NCBI GenBank assembly: GCA_905182355.1
Contig: CAJJBH010000036.1
Location: forward strand, 1 to 59,712
Direction: 5' to 3'
From: an uncultured Paracoccaceae bacterium
Lineage (GTDB): Bacteria; Pseudomonadota; Alphaproteobacteria; Rhodobacterales; Rhodobacteraceae
Length of the DNA: 59,712 bases
Below the pieces are notes generated by a model. The model ran no database searches. It was not told the origin of the DNA and saw only the letters and a program-made list of their open reading frames with translations. Shown one piece after another: positions 10,559 to 20,279 of the stretch; positions within the stretch are counted from its first letter, which is position 1, and the number at the start of each line of letters is the position of its first letter. The position numbers and the translations under genes are program-made.

Positions 10559-12601
10559 ATGAGCACCGATCCTCTTGTCGTCTTTACCCCATCTGGCAAA
10601 CGCGGACATTTCGCCGTTGGCACCCCTATTTTAACCGCTGCCCGCCAGTTGGGTGTTGATCTGGACTCAGTCTGCGGCGGCCGCGGCATCTGTTCAAAAT
10701 GCCAAATTACACCCAGCTATGGTGAATTTTCCAAACACGGTGTTACCGTTAAAGACGACGCCCTAAGTGAATGGAACAGCGTTGAACAACGCTACCAAGA
10801 CAAACGTGGATTGATAACGGGCCGCCGTTTGGGATGCCAAGCCACTGTACAGGGTAACATCGTCATCGACGTGCCACCAGAAAGCCAAGTGCACAAACAA
10901 GTGGTGCGCAAACGGGCAGAAGCACGTGACATTACGATGAACCCCTCAACCAAATTGTTTTACGTCGAAGTTCAAGAACCTGATATGCACGACCCGTCGG
11001 GCGATCTAGAACGTCTTCGCCAAGCATTGAACGAACAATGGCAGCTTGAAAACGTCCACGCTGATTTACACATCTTGCAAAAAATGCAGCCAGTCTTGCG
11101 CAAGGGCGATTGGAAAGTCACCTGCGCTGTGCACCTTGGTGACGACGAAAACGCACCACGCATCATGCACATCTGGCCTGGCTTTTATGAGGGTACAGTT
11201 TACGGACTTGCTGTCGATCTGGGATCCACCACCATCGCGGCACACATGTGCGATCTGCAAACTGGCGAAGTTGTTGCATCTTCGGGCATCATGAACCCCC
11301 AAATTCGCTTTGGCGAAGATTTGATGAGCCGCGTCAGCTATTCTATGATGAATGCAAATGGCGCCGCTGAAATGACCACCGCCGTGCGCGAAGGCATGAA
11401 CGCGCTATTCACCCAAGTCAGTACAGAAGCCGAAATTGACAAGGCCTTGATCGTGGACGCGGTATTTGTCTGCAATCCCGTGATGCACCACCTGTTCCTT
11501 GGCATTGACCCTTTCGAACTTGGCCAAGCCCCTTTCGCCCTCACCACCTCAGACTCCCTACGCTTACGGGCAGACGATTTAGACCTAAACATCCATCCGT
11601 CAGCACGTGTCTATATCCTGCCCTGCATTGCAGGGCACGTTGGTGCTGATGCAGCGGCCGTAGCATTGTCAGAGGCACCGAACAAGTCCGACGATCTTGT
11701 CTTGATCGTCGACGTGGGTACCAACGCTGAAATTTTGCTCGGGAATAAAGAAAAAGTCCTCGCCTGTTCCTCCCCTACAGGTCCGGCATTTGAGGGCGCA
11801 CAAATCAGTTCTGGCCAACGTGCCGCCCCCGGTGCAATCGAACGCGTTGAAATTGATCCCGTCACCAAAGTGCCGCGGTTCCGTGTCATCGGTTCAGATA
11901 TTTGGTCCGACGAAGATGGATTTGACGAGGTAATCGCGGGCTCTGGCGTCACTGGCATCTGTGGTTCAGGCATCATCGAAATGGTTGCAGAGATGCGGCT
12001 TGCTGGCATCGTCGACGGACCGGGCCTGATCGGGTCACCCGAACAAACAGGATCGGACCGCTGCTTCTTGGACGGTCGCACATATTCTTTCTTAGTCTAT
12101 GATGCCACGGAAAACGGTGGTCCCAAAATCACGGTAACCAACCGCGACATTCGTGAAATTCAAATGGCAAAAGCCGCGCTTTATTCAGGTGCAAGGCTTC
12201 TGATGGACAAATTTGACGTCGATAAGGTCGATCGTGTCGTGTTGGCAGGTGCCTTTGGCGCACACATCTCACCCAAACACGCGATGGTGCTGGGAATGAT
12301 CCCCGACGCCCCCTTGGACAAGGTTACATCAGCAGGCAACGCCGCTGGCACAGGCGCACGGATCGCCTTGCTAAACCGCGAAACGCGCGCCGAGATCGAA
12401 GCAACTGTGCGCGCCATCCACAAGATCGAAACCGCACTCGAACCGCGTTTTCAAGAACACTTTGTAAATGCCTCTGCCATTCCCAACTCGGTAGAGCCGT
12501 TCCCAATCCTTAATTCAATTGTGACCATCCCTGATGTGAACTTTAACACGGGTGGTGGGAACAAAGACGGTGGAGGACGACGTAGAAAACGTCGGGGGTA
12601 A
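10559..12601 (+). CDS. RACo-like corrinoid-activating ferredoxin/ASKHA ATPase
   Basis: A 680-residue protein. The N-terminus is a plant-type [2Fe-2S] ferredoxin domain with cysteines at about 39, 45, 48 and 93 (CGGRGICSKC ... LGCQ). A linker follows, then a large ASKHA ATPase domain (DUF4445) with nucleotide-binding signatures AVDLGSTTIAAH near 217, VDVGTNAEI and LAGAFGAH. The C-terminus is Gly-rich then Arg/Lys-rich (GGGNKDGGGRRRKRRG). RACo-type proteins use ATP to reduce inactive Co(II) corrinoid proteins back to Co(I) in methyl-transfer systems. No corrinoid protein or B12-dependent methyltransferase is in the window, so the partner is unknown. A methyltransferase gene follows after six bases. 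Confidence 0.8.
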   Translation: MSTDPLVVFTPSGKRGHFAVGTPILTAARQLGVDLDSVCGGRGICSKCQITPSYGEFSKHGVTVKDDALSEWNSVEQRYQDKRGLITGRRLGCQATVQGNIVIDVPPESQVHKQVVRKRAEARDITMNPSTKLFYVEVQEPDMHDPSGDLERLRQALNEQWQLENVHADLHILQKMQPVLRKGDWKVTCAVHLGDDENAPRIMHIWPGFYEGTVYGLAVDLGSTTIAAHMCDLQTGEVVASSGIMNPQIRFGEDLMSRVSYSMMNANGAAEMTTAVREGMNALFTQVSTEAEIDKALIVDAVFVCNPVMHHLFLGIDPFELGQAPFALTTSDSLRLRADDLDLNIHPSARVYILPCIAGHVGADAAAVALSEAPNKSDDLVLIVDVGTNAEILLGNKEKVLACSSPTGPAFEGAQISSGQRAAPGAIERVEIDPVTKVPRFRVIGSDIWSDEDGFDEVIAGSGVTGICGSGIIEMVAEMRLAGIVDGPGLIGSPEQTGSDRCFLDGRTYSFLVYDATENGGPKITVTNRDIREIQMAKAALYSGARLLMDKFDVDKVDRVVLAGAFGAHISPKHAMVLGMIPDAPLDKVTSAGNAAGTGARIALLNRETRAEIEATVRAIHKIETALEPRFQEHFVNASAIPNSVEPFPILNSIVTIPDVNFNTGGGNKDGGGRRRKRRG

Positions 12602-12607
12602 ACCAAA

Positions 12608-13447
12608 ATGAGCGACAACCAAGAGCAACAGGATTTTTGGTCAGCCAAAGCTGGTGAGAAATGGATAAGCAACCAACGTGAGATGGACGCATTGCTCGCA
12701 CCCGTTTTGCAGCTGGTGCTTGATCACGCTGATCTGCAGGCTGGCGAAACCGTGTTGGATATTGGATGTGGTGCAGGAACAAGTACTGCTCAAGCCGCAC
12801 AATTGGTTGGCGATACAGGTCACTGCAAAGGTTTGGATATTGCGGATACTTTGCTGCATCATGCTAAGCGTGAATTGGACCGTCCCAATGTCGCTTGGCT
12901 TTTGGCAGACGCACAAACCCATCAATTCCAATCAAACACCTATGACGTCATGATTTCGCGATTTGGGGTTATGTTCTTTTCGGACACAGTTGCGGCGTTC
13001 GCCAACATCAGATCGACATTGAAACCACAGGGGCGCATTGTGATGGCCGCATGGGGCCCAGCCCCAGAAAATCCTTGGTTCATGCTGCCGGCCCAAGCTG
13101 CAAAAGCCCAATTGGGACAGATGCCCAAAACGGATCGCAGCCTACCGGGCCCATTTGCTTTTGAAAACCAAGGCAAGGTTGTTGAAATGCTTGCTGAGGC
13201 TGGGTTTTCAAATATTAAAACCACCAATCACGCACTTGGTTTAACCGCACCAAACGGCTTGGACTCCGCCGCGCAACTTTGCTGTGAAATCGGATCTGCC
13301 AGTGCTGCCTTGCAATACTTCAATGGAACTGCAGAAGACCGTCAGGCCATAGCAGCTAGAATAGCTGAGCTATTTAAACCCTTTGAAACACAGGTAGGTT
13401 TGTACATTCCTGCATCCATCCATCTGTTTACGGCACAAGCCAGCTGA
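12608..13447 (+). CDS. class I SAM-dependent methyltransferase
   Basis: A 279-residue protein with the Rossmann-type SAM site: motif I VLDIGCGAGTST at about residues 46-57, the acidic end of strand two at GLDIAD, a DAQTHQF segment and motif IV-like SNTYDVMISRFGVMFFSD. It resembles UbiE/MerR-adjacent small-molecule methyltransferases, but the substrate cannot be read. It starts six bases after the corrinoid-activase gene, so they are probably one transcript. Whether it works with that protein is open, because it is SAM-dependent and not corrinoid-dependent by sequence. Confidence 0.7.
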   Translation: MSDNQEQQDFWSAKAGEKWISNQREMDALLAPVLQLVLDHADLQAGETVLDIGCGAGTSTAQAAQLVGDTGHCKGLDIADTLLHHAKRELDRPNVAWLLADAQTHQFQSNTYDVMISRFGVMFFSDTVAAFANIRSTLKPQGRIVMAAWGPAPENPWFMLPAQAAKAQLGQMPKTDRSLPGPFAFENQGKVVEMLAEAGFSNIKTTNHALGLTAPNGLDSAAQLCCEIGSASAALQYFNGTAEDRQAIAARIAELFKPFETQVGLYIPASIHLFTAQAS

Positions 13448-13510
13448 CCCAGCTTTGGGGTTACACAAGCTTGACCCGCCTTTATCAATCGCCTATCCCC
13501 CACCCTATTA

Positions 13511-13584
13511 GCGGGTATGGTGAAAAGGTATCACGGCAGCTTCCCAAGCTTTAGTTACGAGTTCGATTCTCGTTACCCGCTCCA
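13511..13584 (+). tRNA. tRNA-Gly (anticodon CCC)
   Basis: A 74-base cloverleaf. The acceptor arm GCGGGTA (13511-13517) pairs with TACCCGC (13574-13580), followed by T and encoded CCA. The T-arm carries GTTCGATTC. The anticodon loop is TTCCCAA (13541-13547), giving CCC at 34-36, which reads GGG glycine codons. The anticodon stem has a weak outer pair. It is followed closely by a terminator hairpin. Confidence 0.92.
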
Positions 13585-13603
13585 CACCGATTTGTCAGAA
13601 ATC

Positions 13604-13645
13604 AAAAAAGGCGCACCCATTTCTGAACGCGCCCTTTTTATTTTG
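13604..13645 (+). terminator. terminator after tRNA-Gly
   Basis: AAAAAAGGCGC at 13604-13614 pairs with GCGCCCTTTTT starting at 13629, followed by ATTTTG. The A-run upstream may let it work in both directions, serving the convergent DmdB-like gene as well. Confidence 0.75.
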
Positions 13646-13655
13646 TTGGGAACAA

Positions 13656-15275
13656 TCAGCCCATCAAGACATTGCCAAATTCTTCGCGCAGGTTACGTTT
13701 CAACACTTTGCCTGTCGCATTGCGTGGCAAGACGTCCGTAAAGACAACGCAATCAGGGATTTGCCATTTGGCAATCTTACCCTCAAAGATGGCCAATACA
13801 TCCGTCTCGGATGGCGAATACCCATCAGCGGCGACGGCGATCAAGATTGGGCGCTCATCCCACTTTTCATGTGTCGCGCCAATCACAGCAGCATCTGCCA
13901 ACTGTGGATGACCGATGGCGATGTTCTCTAAATCAACAGACGAAATCCATTCACCGCCAGACTTGATGATGTCCTTTGAACGGTCCTTGATGCTGAGATA
14001 CCCATCGGGGTCAAGCGTCGCCACGTCCCCCGTATGGAACCATCCATTGTCCAATGTCTCATCGCGTGTTTTCAGGAAATAGCTGTCCAAGATCCAGTGA
14101 CCACGGACCATCAAATCCCCTTGCGCCTCTGCATCATTGGGCAAGTCAGCGCCGTCTTCGTCGACAACTTTCAGTTCAACACCCCAAGGCGGACGCCCTT
14201 GGTTTTCGCGCAACTTGTGTTGTTCTTCAATCGGCAGGTCAAGGTGTTTGGCAAGCGGTTGATTGGACGACCCCAAAGGCGACATTTCCGTCATGCCCCA
14301 TGCGTGAATCGTATCGACATTATACTTTTCGCGAAATGCTGTGATCATGGAGGGTGGGCAAGCAGACCCACCAATAACAGTCCGTGTCAGTGATGCCAGT
14401 TTTGACTCAGCTTTTTCAGCCTCGCCCAACAGACCTAACCAAATTGTCGGAACACCAAGAGCCGTTGTCACCTTATAAGTATCGATCAAGGCAACCAGGG
14501 ACGCACCATCTAGCCCAGGCCCAGGCATCACCATCCGCGCACCGGTCATGGCGCAGGCATAAGGCGTGCCCCATGCGTTTACGTGAAACATCGGCACAAC
14601 AGGAAGCACAACGTCCAGCGCAGAATATCCGATGCAGTCGGTCAGGTTTGACGCCAAAGCATGCAAAACGGTTGATCTGTGCGAATACAAGACACCTTTG
14701 GGATTGCCAGTTGTGCCAGAGGTATAACAAAGGCTGGATGCCGTATTTTCATCAAAGTCAGGCCATTCAAAAGATGCGTCGCACTCTGCTATCAATTCAT
14801 CGTAAAAGACCAATTCTTCAATCGCGGCAGCCGCTTTTTCATCCCGCCCTTCCATCAAAACAATATGCTTTAGATTGGGCAGCTTGTCACGGATCGCAGC
14901 AACCAATGGTACAAATGTAGCGTCGATAAACAGAACTTTGTCATCAGCGTGATTGATAATGTAAATCAGCTGTTCGGGGAACAAACGTGGGTTAATTGTG
15001 TGGCACACCAAACCTGCGCCCGAAACACCAAAGTAGATTTCCAAGTGGCGACGGTTGTTCCAAGCAATCGTGCCACAACGGGCTTGTGGCTCTAAGCCCA
15101 GTTTGGTCAGTGCATGGCCTAAGCGATGCGAATTTGCACCCACCTGCCCCCATGTTGTTTCTTCAACGCCACCACCGGTATTGACCGAATAAACTTCGGT
15201 TTCCGCGTGATAGCGGGCGGCATGATCCACAAGCGATTGGATCGTCAAAGCGGATGTCATCATTTGGCCAAGCAT
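13656..15275 (-). CDS. dmdB: DmdB-like acyl-CoA ligase (AMP-forming)
   Basis: A 539-residue ANL-superfamily enzyme that makes an acyl-adenylate and then an acyl-CoA. The P-loop motif is YTSGTTGNPKGV, with the aromatic/adenine segment HAWGMTEMSPLG, the hinge GWFHTGD, and a C-terminal lysine in PRNATGKVLKRNLRE. The length and N-terminus (MLGQMMTSALTIQSLVDHA) recall roseobacter DmdB, the 3-methylmercaptopropionate-CoA ligase of DMSP demethylation. Medium/long-chain fatty acid ligases are close relatives, and no dmdA, dmdC or dmdD is nearby, so the symbol is tentative. The start is set by GGAGG at 15281-15285, five bases before the ATG. A longer in-frame version lacks such a site. Confidence 0.7.
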   Translation of the reverse strand: MLGQMMTSALTIQSLVDHAARYHAETEVYSVNTGGGVEETTWGQVGANSHRLGHALTKLGLEPQARCGTIAWNNRRHLEIYFGVSGAGLVCHTINPRLFPEQLIYIINHADDKVLFIDATFVPLVAAIRDKLPNLKHIVLMEGRDEKAAAAIEELVFYDELIAECDASFEWPDFDENTASSLCYTSGTTGNPKGVLYSHRSTVLHALASNLTDCIGYSALDVVLPVVPMFHVNAWGTPYACAMTGARMVMPGPGLDGASLVALIDTYKVTTALGVPTIWLGLLGEAEKAESKLASLTRTVIGGSACPPSMITAFREKYNVDTIHAWGMTEMSPLGSSNQPLAKHLDLPIEEQHKLRENQGRPPWGVELKVVDEDGADLPNDAEAQGDLMVRGHWILDSYFLKTRDETLDNGWFHTGDVATLDPDGYLSIKDRSKDIIKSGGEWISSVDLENIAIGHPQLADAAVIGATHEKWDERPILIAVAADGYSPSETDVLAIFEGKIAKWQIPDCVVFTDVLPRNATGKVLKRNLREEFGNVLMG

Positions 15276-15280
15276 CGGCA

Positions 15281-15285
15281 CCTCC
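15281..15285 (-). promoter_or_regulatory. strong ribosome-binding site of the acyl-CoA ligase gene
   Basis: GGAGG read leftward, five bases before the ATG at 15275. It rules against the in-frame start 69 bases further upstream. Confidence 0.7.
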
Positions 15286-15427
15286 AAAAATAAATTGGGG
15301 CGCACTTTGACAAATGTGCCCTCCCTTACAAAGGACACTGCCAAGCACAGCTTCGTCTTGCAAGCCCTGCATCCGCTGCCATTTTCATGACGTTATGTCA
15401 AAGTGCCCAATTTCGGTAAATGCTTGG

Positions 15428-17035
15428 TTAACCTTGGTGCCGCTGGACGTAGTCAACCAAACCACGGGTTGAACCATCTTTGCTCGCAGCAGACTGGGTT
15501 CCAGCAATCACGGGTTCAAGAGCCGTCGCCAATTCTTTGCCCAACTCGACGCCCCATTGATCAAATGAATTTAATCCCAAAAGAACCCCCTCCACAAACA
15601 CGCGATGTTCATAAAGCGCAACGATTTGGCCTAAGACGAAAGGATCAAGTTTAGGATAAACCAACGTAACTGATGGGCGATTGCCTTCAAACACACGATG
15701 TGCGGCTTGGCGTTCCAGTTCGTCACCTAACAGACCCTTTGCAGCCATGATTGCCCGTGCTTCGTCCATTGAACGGCCGCGCATCAATGCTTCTGATTGG
15801 GCTAAACAGTTGGCCGCCAAAAGCTGATGATGGTGCTTCAAGTCCGGTTCGTGACCTTGCGCCGCCAGCATAAATTCACAAGGCACTATACGGGTCCCCT
15901 GATGGATCAGTTGGTAAAACGCATGCTGCCCATTTGTGCCAGGTTCACCCCACACAACAGGGCCACTGTGGCGCGGCAATTTGGTGCCGTCCATCGCAAC
16001 GCTTTTGCCGTTACTCTCCATTTCAAGTTGCTGAAAATATGCGGGCAATAGGCCAAGGCGTTGATCATATGGGAGTACCGCACGCGTGGTATAACCGCAA
16101 ATTTGGTTGTGCCAAATACCTACCAGCGCATGCACCAACGGCATATTTTCTGCGCCTTCTGCTGCGCAAAAGTGAGTATCCATCGCCTGCGCACCGCGCA
16201 AAAATGAATAGAATGCGCGGCTACCGATGCCAATCATCAGGCTAAGTCCGATTGGACCCCACAAAGAATACCGCCCGCCAACCCAATCTTCAAAACCAAA
16301 CACACGCTCCGATGGGATGCCGAATTGGGTGGTGCGTTCCTCGGATGTACTAAGAGCCGCAAATTGCTTGGACGGGTCGCCACCATTCTCGACCATCCAC
16401 GCCCGTGCACTACGGGCATTGGTCATGGTTTCAATGGTACCAAAAGTCTTGGAAGCAACAACAACCAAAGTCGTTTTAGCATCCAGCCCCCGCAGGGTAT
16501 CCGACACATCGGCACCATCCACGTTCGATACAAAGTGTACCCTTGGCCCATCATGATATGGACTAAGCGCCTGAACTGCCATCGCAGGACCAAGGTCAGA
16601 ACCACCTATACCAATGTTGATAACGTCTGTAATTTCGCTGGAACGCACGGTTTCGGCATATTCGCTCATACGATCAAGCGTGGCACGGACTTCGGGAATC
16701 ACATCCACGCCATCAACAAATACGGCGTCGCCATCAAGATTGCGCAAGGCGGTATGTAACACGGCACGACCTTCGGTTTCGTTAATTACTGCACCCTCAA
16801 ACATCGCGTCACGTCGGTCACTGACCTGCGCAACCTCAGCAAGGTGCAAAAGGGCCGCCTTTGTCGCTTCATCTATATTTGTTTTGGAGTAATCTAGTAA
16901 CATATCGCCGGTGTTACATTGAAAACTATCCGCCCTCGCGGTGTCGTCGTCAAATAGGCTTAGTATTTGGCGGTCTTTGACTTCCAAATGCAAAGTTTCC
17001 AAAGCGGCCCATGCAGCGTTCATCTTATTTGTCAT
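15428..17035 (-). CDS. pgi: glucose-6-phosphate isomerase
   Basis: A 535-residue cytoplasmic sugar isomerase that interconverts glucose-6-phosphate and fructose-6-phosphate. Family signatures are visible: INIGIGGSDLGPAM, VASKTFGTIETM, the GGRYSLWGPIGL segment and GINSFDQWGVELGK near the end with the catalytic lysine region. The start is the ATG whose A overlaps the pgl stop (TAATG), in preference to an upstream TTG. It is the third gene of the leftward zwf-pgl-pgi operon, an arrangement that feeds hexose phosphate into the Entner-Doudoroff route; edd and eda are not seen here. Confidence 0.95.
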   Translation of the reverse strand: MTNKMNAAWAALETLHLEVKDRQILSLFDDDTARADSFQCNTGDMLLDYSKTNIDEATKAALLHLAEVAQVSDRRDAMFEGAVINETEGRAVLHTALRNLDGDAVFVDGVDVIPEVRATLDRMSEYAETVRSSEITDVINIGIGGSDLGPAMAVQALSPYHDGPRVHFVSNVDGADVSDTLRGLDAKTTLVVVASKTFGTIETMTNARSARAWMVENGGDPSKQFAALSTSEERTTQFGIPSERVFGFEDWVGGRYSLWGPIGLSLMIGIGSRAFYSFLRGAQAMDTHFCAAEGAENMPLVHALVGIWHNQICGYTTRAVLPYDQRLGLLPAYFQQLEMESNGKSVAMDGTKLPRHSGPVVWGEPGTNGQHAFYQLIHQGTRIVPCEFMLAAQGHEPDLKHHHQLLAANCLAQSEALMRGRSMDEARAIMAAKGLLGDELERQAAHRVFEGNRPSVTLVYPKLDPFVLGQIVALYEHRVFVEGVLLGLNSFDQWGVELGKELATALEPVIAGTQSAASKDGSTRGLVDYVQRHQG

Positions 17036-17703
17036 TATGCCGCCCAATGTATTGTTGTGCCATTCAGAATGGCAGAAACTGGTGCCGTTTCTGGTGATGA
17101 TCCCTTTGCAACGTTCAACGCTACTCGTTTGTCATCCCCAAAAATAACAATGTGTTTGGCGATAGCATTGTTCAAAGTCTGCGCACTTATGGTTACACGC
17201 TGTTCTTGGCCTTCCGCCTGTATTGGGCAAAGGGCCGGCGCACCTGTACTTAGCGCCTTGGCCAACCCATGTGCGTTCGGAAACAACGACGCAGTGTGCA
17301 TATCAGCGCCCATCCCCAGCATCGAAACCGAGATTGGCAATTCCGTGGATAGTTTTTTTGAAACATCTGTACAAGCCTGCGCGACGTCAACATCAGGCAC
17401 ATAAAACGGGGTAAAGCGGGCAGCCTTTGCACGATCCACCAAAAGCCGTTCGCGCAGTAGTTTTGCGTTTGACCGAGGGTGGTCATCGGGCACCCAGCGT
17501 TCGTCACTTAACATTATGTGAATGCGTTCCCATTCGATATCTGCCGCACATAAGATGTCAAAGATTGGCCCCGGCGTTGTGCCACCCGGAACTACAAATG
17601 ATACCTGATTGTGGTTAAAAAGCGCTGTCTTTAAGTCGCCAACCAATGCGTTCGCAACCTCTATCACCAGCATCTCACGATCTGCGTATTCTAAAATATT
17701 CAT
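17035..17703 (-). CDS. pgl: 6-phosphogluconolactonase
   Basis: A 222-residue enzyme that hydrolyses 6-phosphogluconolactone to 6-phosphogluconate. SVPGGTTPGPIFD-like phosphate-binding sequence (here FVVPGGTTPG), SDERWVPDDHPRSN and GMGADMHTASLFP are typical of the NagB-related lactonase family. I choose the ATG that overlaps the zwf stop (ATGA) rather than one six codons upstream, because the N-terminus MNILEYADREML then matches the usual family start. It is coupled by overlap on both sides, to zwf and to pgi. Confidence 0.93.
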   Translation of the reverse strand: MNILEYADREMLVIEVANALVGDLKTALFNHNQVSFVVPGGTTPGPIFDILCAADIEWERIHIMLSDERWVPDDHPRSNAKLLRERLLVDRAKAARFTPFYVPDVDVAQACTDVSKKLSTELPISVSMLGMGADMHTASLFPNAHGLAKALSTGAPALCPIQAEGQEQRVTISAQTLNNAIAKHIVIFGDDKRVALNVAKGSSPETAPVSAILNGTTIHWAA

Positions 17704-19157
17704 GACGAAATTGGTCTCCATGATCGGCCATCACGGGCCAACATTTGTTCTGCATCGCCCGGACCATCGCTGCCTGCATCGTAGGGTTTGGGCACTTCAC
17801 CGCGTTGGGTCCAGCCATCGATAATGGGATCCGTCCATGCCCATGCCGCCTCGACCTCGTCGCCGCGCATAAACAGGGTTTGGTTTCCACGGATCACATC
17901 CATGATCAGGCGTTCATAGGCATCCGGTGGATCACCGCCATCTTCGCCCAAGGCCTCGGCAAAGCTCATGTCCAGCGGCACATCGATAAGACGCATCCCA
18001 CCCGGTCCCGGTTCTTTGATGGTCACACCAAGCGTGATCCCCTCATCAGGCTGCAAGCGGATGGATAAGATATTGCGGTGTTCCAGCTCATCCTCTTCAA
18101 AGATCGAGTGATTGCGCTGCTTAAACACAACCGTAATTTCGCTGGCCCGTTTGGCCAGCATTTTGCCCGTACGTAAATAAAACGGGATGCCTGCCCAACG
18201 CCAGTTGGAAATACCAACCTTCAACGCCACAAAGCTTTCCGTCGTTGAACGTGGATCATTCACGGCTTTGCGATAACTGGGACTGTCGTCATGGGTTACA
18301 TACTGCCCGCGCACAATTTGATGGGGCTCGACCGGATCAAGCGCACGTATGACCTTTAGCTTCTCGTCGCGCACAGCGCTTGGATCAAACTTTGCAGGTG
18401 GTTCCATTGCAATTAGGCAAAGCAATTGCATCAAATGATTTTGGACCATATCGCGCATCGCACCAGATTTATCATAATATTCACCGCGCCCACCAACGCC
18501 GACGGTTTCGGCGACTGTAATCTGGATATGATCCACATACTGGGCATTCCAAAGCGGTTCAAAAAGCATATTGCCGAAACGCACGGCCATCAGGTTCTGG
18601 ACGGTTTCTTTACCCAGATAATGATCAATGCGGTAAATTTGGTTTTCATCAAAGTGCTCAGCCAATGACGCATTCAACGCTTTTGCCGTTTCCAAATCAC
18701 GACCAAACGGTTTTTCGACCACAATGCGGCTGTCTTCATCAGCGAGGCCATGAAGGTGCAATCGCTCTGCCAAATCACCAAAAAGGCTTGGACCAACTGA
18801 GAAATAGTACGCCCGCACCAATTTGCTATCTTTGATCTTATCCGCAAGCTCGTCCCAACCTGCCTCGCCACGTGCATCAATCGAAACGTAATCCAACTGC
18901 TTCAGAAACGACTCTAATGTTCCATCCTCGCAGGATCGCCCTCCCCCGAACTCGTGGATCGCTTCGGTCACAAATGCCCGGTATCCATCGCCATCTAGCT
19001 TAGATCGCGCGGCACCAACAATTCGTGAATTGGAAGGCATTTGGCCAGCACAATAGCGCCGAAATAGCCCAGGTAGGATTTTGCGACGAGCCAGGTCGCC
19101 CGTTCCACCAAAAATGACAAGATCGAATGCATCGACCGGAATTACGCGAGAGACCAT
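17700..19157 (-). CDS. zwf: glucose-6-phosphate 1-dehydrogenase
   Basis: A 485-residue NADP(+)-linked dehydrogenase and first gene of the zwf-pgl-pgi operon. The N-terminal dinucleotide motif is FGGTGDLARRK, the substrate and catalytic site is RIDHYLGKETVQN, and EKPFGRD is also present. A GGAG ribosome-binding site lies seven bases before the ATG. The 152 bases to the divergent radical SAM gene must hold its promoter. Length and motifs are those of a normal full-length enzyme. Confidence 0.96.
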   Translation of the reverse strand: MVSRVIPVDAFDLVIFGGTGDLARRKILPGLFRRYCAGQMPSNSRIVGAARSKLDGDGYRAFVTEAIHEFGGGRSCEDGTLESFLKQLDYVSIDARGEAGWDELADKIKDSKLVRAYYFSVGPSLFGDLAERLHLHGLADEDSRIVVEKPFGRDLETAKALNASLAEHFDENQIYRIDHYLGKETVQNLMAVRFGNMLFEPLWNAQYVDHIQITVAETVGVGGRGEYYDKSGAMRDMVQNHLMQLLCLIAMEPPAKFDPSAVRDEKLKVIRALDPVEPHQIVRGQYVTHDDSPSYRKAVNDPRSTTESFVALKVGISNWRWAGIPFYLRTGKMLAKRASEITVVFKQRNHSIFEEDELEHRNILSIRLQPDEGITLGVTIKEPGPGGMRLIDVPLDMSFAEALGEDGGDPPDAYERLIMDVIRGNQTLFMRGDEVEAAWAWTDPIIDGWTQRGEVPKPYDAGSDGPGDAEQMLARDGRSWRPISS

Positions 19158-19309
19158 CTGGTTGCTCCACCAAAATTTATGTTAGCGCAAACATGAAGCC
19201 ATTTCCGCGCGATCACAAGTATGTCACGACCTAAAAATGGTCTTTTCTTGCAATCTTAGCCATCGTAGCACAAATAACCACTTAGCAAAGAACAAGGTGC
19301 AAGTACGAT

Positions 19310-20257
19310 ATGAAAGATTTGGCACAAGCAAACGTTGGCAAATTTGTTGACCCAGCATTGACCGCGAAAGGTGAAGATCGCGCCACTGTTGCGCTGACAA
19401 ACCCTGAAACGCTGTGGTTCAACACTGGTACGCTGTGTAATATCGAATGTGTGAATTGTTACATCGCGTCTAGCCCGACCAATGACAGCCTTGTCTATAT
19501 CACGACCGCCGAAGTGCAGGACTATTTGGATCAGATCGTGGAACGCAAATGGCCGATCAAAGAGATCGCATTTACTGGCGGCGAACCTTTTATGAATCCA
19601 CAAATGATCGACATCACGCGTGCTGCGCTAGAAGCAGGTTATGACGTGCTGATCTTAACCAACGCGATGCGCCCGATGATGCGTAAATCGATGCAAGACG
19701 GATTGTTAGAATTAAAGGCCACCTTCCCTGAAAAGTTGACATTGCGTATTTCGGTTGATCATTACGATCCTGCCCAACACGATGCGGAACGTGGTGCAGG
19801 TGCTTTCGAAAAGACTGTTGTTGGCATGGGTTGGTTGCGTGACAACGGATTTCGTATGGCTGTCGCTGGTCGCAGCATTTTTGGCCACTCAGAAGCTGAT
19901 AGCCGCGCTGGGTATGGTGCATTTTATGCCGAACACGGGTTTGACATTGACCCTTACAACTCAGGCATGACCGTTTTGTTTCCCGAAATGGACGAAGCCG
20001 TAGAAGTTCCAGAAATTACAACATCTTGCTGGAGCATATTAAACAAGTCACCAGACGCAGTCATGTGTGCATCCTCCCGCATGGTTGTGAAACGCAAAGG
20101 TGCCAAAAAAGCCTCAGTACTTGCCTGCACATTGTTGCCCTATGACGCTGAGTTTGAATTGGGTCATACCTTAAAAGAAGCAGAGAAAGACGTGGCGCTT
20201 AATCATCCACATTGCGCCAAGTTTTGCGTTTTAGGTGGTGCGTCCTGCTCGGCCTAA
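19310..20257 (+). CDS. radical SAM protein with cysteine-rich C-terminus
   Basis: A 315-residue protein with the radical SAM [4Fe-4S] motif CNIECVNC (cysteines at about 43, 47 and 50), the GGEPFMN motif and an LTNAM segment. The last 90 residues hold at least five more cysteines (SCW, MCASS, ACTL, HCAKFC, GASC), suggesting one or more auxiliary iron-sulfur clusters as in SPASM/Twitch-type enzymes. I do not recognise the substrate. No peptide precursor or partner is obvious, though a 56-residue secreted protein is encoded convergently just downstream. It is divergent from zwf. Confidence 0.75.
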   Translation: MKDLAQANVGKFVDPALTAKGEDRATVALTNPETLWFNTGTLCNIECVNCYIASSPTNDSLVYITTAEVQDYLDQIVERKWPIKEIAFTGGEPFMNPQMIDITRAALEAGYDVLILTNAMRPMMRKSMQDGLLELKATFPEKLTLRISVDHYDPAQHDAERGAGAFEKTVVGMGWLRDNGFRMAVAGRSIFGHSEADSRAGYGAFYAEHGFDIDPYNSGMTVLFPEMDEAVEVPEITTSCWSILNKSPDAVMCASSRMVVKRKGAKKASVLACTLLPYDAEFELGHTLKEAEKDVALNHPHCAKFCVLGGASCSA

Positions 20258-20279
20258 TCAACAGCTGACTAAAAGCTGA

